Shown piece by piece: positions 58,442 through 64,000 of a DNA stretch of 64,000 bases. The notes beneath the pieces were generated by a model, which saw nothing but the letters and a program-made list of their open reading frames with translations, was not told the DNA's origin and made no database searches. Location: contig CALYLX010000021.1 of assembly GCA_944990035.1 (NCBI GenBank), forward strand, positions 150,595-214,594. The letters are read 5' to 3'. The DNA comes from Clitopilus passeckerianus (lineage: Eukaryota > Basidiomycota > Agaricomycetes > Agaricales > Entolomataceae). Position 1 is the stretch's first letter. Each line of letters opens with the position of its first letter. Made by a program: the position numbers and the translations under genes.

Positions 58442-58818
58442 TGTAGAAGCTACGTGTCGTGTTCGTGACAAGGGCTGATTCCAGGCTAATTAAGCCAGTG
58501 CGTGCTGGATAATCAGGGTCGTGGCCATTTTACGTCACCTGCAGACGTTGCAGACATCGTCCAAGCAAGTTTGAATCTCATGGTGAACGTTCATGGTAAA
58601 ATTGAGCTTGTGATGGTCATCATAGTGATATTGCAAGGAATTCTGGGGCGTCATATCTCAGTTATCAGAGCCAAAGTGATCGAGGTTCGGGCAAGAAAGA
58701 TCAAGCAAGGCAATTCGATCTCCGTCGTGCTCAAAATACAGGCTCGTCGCTAATAGATAATATGGGTGCAATGATACTCTAGATGTCATGAAGTTCAGAT
58801 GGCCATAGCTTCCGTTAG
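58442..58818. other. Gap between F-box-like and CK1-like genes
   Basis: About 380 bp. The minus-strand frame at 58658-58840 runs past the kinase stop and has no clear start. I treat it as untranslated sequence. Confidence 0.4.
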
Positions 58819-60290
58819 CTAATCCTCGTTCAATGTCCAAGTAAGACCCAAATAAGGATCCGTAATTTGGACAATCTGTGGCATATTTTGATCTGCGAAT
58901 GTTTCCTGTTCTGCTGGAAGCGTAAGATCCTGGTCCCGAGCATGCTGAAGGTCGTAGTCTGCAATGTCCAGCGCTTCATAGCTGTCAGAGTACTGTTCCC
59001 CTTCTTCTCCTTCCTCGCCATCATCGTCGTCCTCGTCTTCGGCAAGTGCTTCCGAAAGGTTTGATGTAGCTGGTGAGACGGCGTTCTCCCCGCTTGGGGC
59101 CCAATCCAGAGGTTCTCCGTGAATATGGCCTAGCCTATTCGCAAGCAACTTGAATGTAGCGACGAGAGTGTGGTAATCAGGAGTTTCATTGAATGAGAGG
59201 TTGCGTGCATACTGCAGCAAGTCGAGGTATTCGCGTTCTGGCGGGTCGTTCCCAAAGTCGTCATTTTTAGAAAAGGAAATTTTGGCCTCTCGTATATATT
59301 GCATATGAGCCCGTGGAGTTGAATTCGACGCTGTTGTGATCCATGGAAGTGTTCCCAAACGAAGGAAGAGGGCGGTATAGGCTAGAGATTCTAATTCGTC
59401 TCGTGGGGCGAGGTCTGTCAAGGGGAGGCTTAAGTCATTAGATGCCTAAAGTTGCACAACCTAACATACCGTAACCGTCGTGAGCGTTGATACTTGCCCA
59501 GTTGAGCGTCCCGACAATAGATTTCCTTTCTTTGATTGGGTCATAACATTTTGGTAAACCGGATATAATGGGTCGAGAAATTCCGAAGTCGATCAGGAGG
59601 ATTCTTGAAGGGTCGTCCAGAGAACAGAGTACATTATCGGGTTTAACGTCCCGATGTACAATTCCATGGCCATTCACATGTTGCAGAGCGAGTAGCTAGG
59701 GCGAAGCCTCCTCATAAGCAAAGGCACAAAATGTTCGGGTAGTCGGGAATTGAATGCGTACCAACTGCTCAATCACGTTTGCGACTGTTTTTGGAGCAAG
59801 GCGCTTACCCTGGTCAGCAACCGTCTTGCAAATGCTCTTGAGATCCTTGCCGAGCAGCTCCATAGCCAGATACTCAAAATGTGGCAGGTGTCCATATCCA
59901 TGGACAATTGGTATGCTCAAGTGTCCTTGGAGCAGTTGTAAAATGCGAGCTTCATGCTGAAGGTGAGGCCGCCTAACTCGCTGGGAAACACGAGATTTCT
60001 TGATGGCCACAGTTCTGGCAGAATTCAAATCCCTAGCGTGGAAGACCAAACCCTGGAAAACAAAAGCTGGTTGAGCACGAATTCTTGAAGAATGCAGTTG
60101 GTCTCTGAGGGCTCACGTATCCACCTTTTCCAAGAACGGATTCTAGAGTATAAGCTACGCTGGCAGGCCCGATATTAGCCATGGTCGATGGTTGGAGTGT
60201 ATGGAGTGCTCGATGCTGCTGGACCCAGTAGACGGAGGCTGCCAGCGCCACGAACGCGAAAAGATTTCGTCGTCCGATTCTGAAGGTCAT
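58819..60290 (-). CDS. CK1-like protein kinase, agaricomycete type
   Basis: Protein kinase of the casein kinase 1 group. Exons 60117-60290, 59762-60052, 59470-59695 and 58819-59414 join in frame at 428 residues from the upstream ATG, or 392 from MANIGPASV at 60182. With the upstream start the protein begins with a hydrophobic stretch ([20 protein letters not shown]) that could be a membrane anchor or mitochondrial presequence. The domain has [21 protein letters not shown] lysine in [42 protein letters not shown], and the CK1 signature [20 protein letters not shown] followed by [13 protein letters not shown]. The C-terminal 120 residues are acidic and disordered ([15 protein letters not shown]) and end [14 protein letters not shown]. 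Catalytic residues are intact. Substrate unknown. Confidence 0.85.
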
Positions 60291-60736
60291 CTGATGGAAG
60301 TCTTCAGCAAACCCCAGAAAGGGTCAGTACCTCAACGTGTCTGGAGTTATACATAGCCTCACTCGCCCTCATCGAGTGCTTCCAATGCTTCACCATGCTC
60401 TCGCAAACCCGATTTCAAATTGGCCGAACGTCGCTAATAATTCCGCGACAGCACGGGCACCGAAACAAAGTTTTCCCATATTTATCACGAGAAATTCTGC
60501 CCCTCGCCGTTTCATAGTGGCATTTTCATGAGGAAAACTGATGGCGGGTGATCCTTCAGCGAGGGGTCACCTCAGCGTTCCTAGGTCTGCAAAAATCTAT
60601 AAAAGCTGTTTGCCTCACTGTATGCTATCCCCCAACCAGCCGGCCTGGAAACACTAGCGTTGAACGCAACCAGTCTCAAGAACCGTCCAATCTACATCCT
60701 CCGCACCGCTCTCCTTCCCTTACTATCACGTCGAAG
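60291..60736. other. Divergent promoter region between CK1-like kinase and secreted-type protein
   Basis: About 450 bp without a gene. A CT-rich leader and a TATAAAAG-like word (near 60598) precede the plus-strand gene at 60737. Confidence 0.45.
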
Positions 60737-61458
60737 ATGATGAGATTCTCGCTGGTCGCTGCCTTCTCATTGGTGTTGGCCTTCAGTTGCTGTTTCCTTT
60801 CCATTGCCGCCCCCATTCCTCTCTCTGGTGGTAACCTTCTTGCTGCACGTGGCAAGGAGTCTACCCCAAGACTCCGGCGCCGAAATTCAATCCCGTGGCA
60901 AGCTCTACTGGTAGCAAGACTATGGTAGACATTTCCGACCTGAAGGAGGGCGACGTTATTTATGCTGAGGTTGTGATCAACACAGCAGACGTAGCTGATC
61001 CTAACTCCAAATCTACCACGGCAAAGAAGTAAGTGCCCCTCCCATCAGCCCGCAATTCCGATCACTCATAACGGCGTTCATAGAATCAAGAAAGGAGACC
61101 CAGTCAAGCGTATTTGTGTCGTCCTAGCTCCTGGTGCTAAAAGTGTACAAGTTACATACTTTGCAACATTTGCCCGCTCAACTACACTTCCGGCTACAAT
61201 CACTGACAAGTCAATGTGGTACCCATTTGATCCCGCAACCAAAGAGGGCACACACGCCCCGCTCCCTGCCTACAACGCTGGTGTAGCGCAATGGGCCTCT
61301 CTTCGCAAGAAGCAGACTGTTTCAGCCGCACAGGTTCGTATTCTTTCAACTCCTACGTTTCGCCCTGGCTGATCAGGTCCGACTTCCTACAGGTTGAAAA
61401 GATAGGAAACATTGCGAAGACGTCGGCCGACTCGATCCTACATGCTATGAAAGCTTAG
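60737..61458 (+). CDS. Small secreted-type agaricomycete protein, frame-broken after the signal peptide
   Basis: Exons 60737-61028, 61084-61333 and 61393-61458. The start gives a clear signal peptide: RFSLVAAFSLVLAFSCCFLS then an AAP cleavage-type end and LLAARGK. The mature part reads YPKTPAPKFNPVASS, TMVDISDLKEGDVIYAEVVI, KIKKGDPVKRICVVLAPGAK, VQVTYFATF, MWYPFDP and WASLRKKQTVSAAQVEKIGN, ending LHAMKA. It looks like one compact beta-rich domain and was probably secreted. I know no function. The signal peptide and the mature part lie in different frames, one base short between about 60851 and 60863. No intron can explain this because the only GT...AG option is about 26 bp. If the break is real, translation could only start at an internal ATG (TMVD) without a signal. 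It converges with GH3. Confidence 0.62.
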
Positions 61459-61691
61459 ATAGTGAGATTCGCATGTAAAGGCTACGAGTTCGGAATAACA
61501 TAAACTGTCGAAACGTTAAGATACACGAAACCTTGAAGCTCCGAAGCACGTCCCAGCCTTCCCAGCGACCTTTGGCAGGCGTCGCCCCGAAAGGGATTCA
61601 GAGAACATAGTCAAGAATGCGTGAACAACTCGAATTGTGATTGTACATTTACATACGATACGTATAATAATACATTTTTAGGATTTGTCAA

Positions 61692-64000
61692 TTAAATACC
61701 CTTCCACTCGAATCCTTTGGCGAGCTTGAAGGTGCCCTTGAGCGATAGCTCGGCGCTGCTCGGGCCAACCTGGACCAGGTACTCTCCCTTCTCAACGACC
61801 CAGGTATCGAACCTCTCCTCCCAGTACGAGACGCGTACTTGTCCAATGCGATCTCCACGGTCTCGCTCTTTCCAGGTGCGAGATCGCGCACCTTGGCGAA
61901 GCCCTTAAGTTGCAGTGGTGCATGGGTCAAGTCCGAGGTGGTTGGCTGGGTGACGTAGAGTTGGACGATTTCGGAACCAGCGAGCTCGCCAGTGTTGGTG
62001 ATAGTAACGGAGGCAGTAACACTGAGGTCACCGTCCTTGACAGTAGGCTCGGAGAGCTTGAGGTCAGAGAAGGAGAACTTGGTGTAGGAGAGACCATGGC
62101 TGCAGAAACCTATCAGTGGTTATGTCGGGAAAAGACAAAGCAATATTCACCCGAAGGGGAAGAGGGGCTCAATGTTACGGTGCTTGTAGTGCTTGTAACC
62201 CTACCATACAATTAGCAACCTGATCCTGAATGTACAAGATCATACGTACCACGAACAGGTCCTCTCCGTATCTCACTCTGCCGTTCTCATGGTGGAAGTG
62301 ACCGAACGCAGGAACGTCCTCCTCCCTCTTGGGGAAGGTCAGCGAGAGCTTGCCGGATGGATTGTGCTTGCCGAAGACAACATCCGCGATAGCATCTCCT
62401 GTAGCGTTACCAAGGTACCAAGCATGAACCAAACTGGAGACTTCGTTGACCCAAGGAAGGAGGATGCTGGATCCCTAAATCGCGACGAGTTGCTGTCAGA
62501 CGGGTGAAACGAAGAAGAGGAAGGGACGACGTACTGCCTGGGTAACAACGACAGTCTTGGGGTTGGCGCAGCGACCTTCGAGACGAGCTCATCGGTGCGG
62601 CCAGGTAAGGCCAAGGTAGTCCTGTCGTATCCCTCAGTCTCCCAGTCGGCGTTGAGGCCAACAACGGCGATGACAGCATCAGCCTCCTTGGCGAGCTGAA
62701 CAGCCTTCTCCATCATAGAGTCGGCATCCTCGACTTCAGCACCACCAAGGCGGACACCAGGGTTGCTGAAGGTTAATTGTTAACAACACCACAGGCGCAG
62801 AATGAAGGTACCGACCTGTCCATGACGGCCTCATCCTCATCACCATCGGCAGGTGCGCGGACGTTGCAGAACTCGACATAGATGTCGTGTTTGGTGTTGG
62901 CCTTGAGCTTGTAGACGCCCCTCTCTTCAACACTACCGCATCCGAAGAACGCTTCACCGCGGCGTTGACGTGTCCAGTTATCAATGACCAAGTTGCCGTC
63001 AACGTAGAGCTGCATCGAATTATTAGCGTCGTGCTCACACCACCAGATTATCGGCGCCACATACCTTAGCACGGCCGGCAGCAGTCAAACCAAATTCGAA
63101 GTCGCAGTCGTATGGCTTGGGCTTAAGCTGACCCTTAAGCCTCAAGGTCCACTTCCTGGTGATGGTCTTTGGGTACGAAGTGCTGATGAAGATCTTGTCT
63201 CATCAATGAGACGAGACTCAAGAACTTCATCAAGTGCCACCAGGCTATCGTCATTTTCGTGCGTGTGCCAAGTGCCCATCCAGCCGGGCTTGCCGTCTTC
63301 GGTGACGAGTTCCCTTTCAAGGGTGGGGAGGTTCATGAAGGCTGAGGAGAGAAGCCGGTGAGCTACGCTGCGCTATATCAACGATGAGAGGCTCTTACTT
63401 CTGGCACCCTCGGAGTAGGTAACCTCGACATCACCAGCCTCCTTCAAGGCATTGGCGATACCATCGTAGGGCGAGATGAAGTACGACGCCTTGAGAGCGG
63501 CAGATCCACCACCAGATAGGACAGTTGCTTTGGCATTACCACCGACAATAGCAATCTTCTTGACGGTCTTGGGGTTGAGGGGAAGGATGTTGTTCTCGTT
63601 CTTCAACAAAACGATAGAAGCGGCAGCAAGACGGCGCATGAGATCCTTGTCCTCCTCCTTCTCGACAGTGCGCTCTTCGCCATCACCATCGAGGATCTGC
63701 GGCAGAATGTCAATTGCTGTTGCTCGACCGAAAAGAAGGCTGTACGAACTTCAGGAGCGCCCTTAGCACACTTCTGAACCAACTCGAGGACGGTACGAGC
63801 ACGAGCGCGGACGTCGCGGGTGGTAACCTTCCTGGCCTGGATGGACCTGTTGATGAGGTCAAGGGTCCTCCACTTGTTGAGCCTGGCATCTCGAGAGTCG
63901 AGACCAGCCTTCAGGCCAGCATCGGCACAGTAGGTGCCGAACCAGTCACTCATAACCTAAGGAGAGCATATTCAGTTGGTCAGAGGTGATACAGCAGGAA
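61692..64000 (-). CDS. GH3 beta-glucosidase with PA14 domain (N-terminus outside window, frame breaks)
   Basis: Glycoside hydrolase family 3 enzyme, expected to release glucose from beta-glucosides. The window holds the catalytic nucleophile region (VMSDWFGTYCADAG, Asp in SDW near 63945), the rest of the barrel, the second domain (AAASIVLLKNENNILPLNP, KIAIVGGNA), a PA14 insert (CDFEFGLTAAGRAKLYVDGN, EERGVYKLKANTKHDIYVEF), then AVIAVVGLNADWETEGYDR, WYLGNATGDAIADVVFG, the C-terminal FPFGHGLSYTKFSFSDLKL and a fibronectin-like end stopping at 61692. Introns at about 63696, 63390, 63060, 62815, 62530, 62250 and 62150 splice sensibly. Three single-base losses change frame: near 63196-63201, 62565-62571 and 61826-61835. 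Conserved sequence resumes at once after each. This fits either very recent inactivation or consensus error in short CC/GG runs. The N-terminus, including any signal peptide, is missing, so location is unknown. Confidence 0.8.

Noticed and set aside
58658..58840. Minus frame overlapping the CK1-like stop codon, looking slightly like an F-box C-terminus
   Set aside because: Has no independent start or exon context and is more simply 3' untranslated sequence.

Overview
This 64 kb window is nuclear DNA from a basidiomycete fungus, most likely a mushroom-forming agaricomycete. Genes are split by many short introns (about 45-70 bp, with GTRNGT donors and YAG acceptors). Both strands are used, intergenic gaps are short on the left and right, and several families are typical of Agaricomycetes: DUF6593 proteins, a small cysteine-rich 'MCRYR' protein, an F-box-like protein, a TKL-type kinase with an HGDLK loop, and a CK1-like kinase. 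No rRNA, tRNA, CRISPR array, intact transposon or virus was recognised. For most genes I traced exons by hand until the reading frame closed.

Left part (1-14 kb): an MFS drug transporter cut by the window edge, a small possible beta-trefoil inhibitor, prephenate dehydrogenase (TYR1), a tandem pair of orphan paralogues, and four DUF6593 paralogues (one on +, three on -). A short ACGCGT-centred repeat occurs three times here, each 0.3-0.5 kb upstream of a minus-strand gene.

Middle (14.5-42.5 kb): PRP4 splicing kinase, a 14-exon cyclase-family hydrolase, shugoshin, a Ser/Pro-rich nuclear-type protein, a 121-residue basic protein in four exons, a 73-residue cysteine-rich protein in six exons, a 20-exon DHA2 MFS transporter, a TKL-type kinase with a degraded kinase-like fragment downstream, and a single-exon Ser-rich protein. 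About 6 kb (42.5-48.7 kb) shows no recognisable gene.

Right part (48.7-64 kb): a RAD7-type repair gene convergent with an Argonaute gene, then an F-box/LRR-like gene, a CK1-like kinase, a small secreted-type protein and the 3' two-thirds of a PA14-containing GH3 beta-glucosidase. Three genes here (F-box, secreted protein, GH3) carry single-base frame breaks. The genes traced to the left, and Argonaute, are frame-clean. This is either local gene decay or poor consensus near a contig end.

Functionally most loci are independent housekeeping genes: tyrosine biosynthesis, splicing, centromere cohesion, nucleotide excision repair and RNA silencing. The lineage-specific content is the DUF6593 group, the orphan pair, the cysteine-rich gene and the two unusual kinases.
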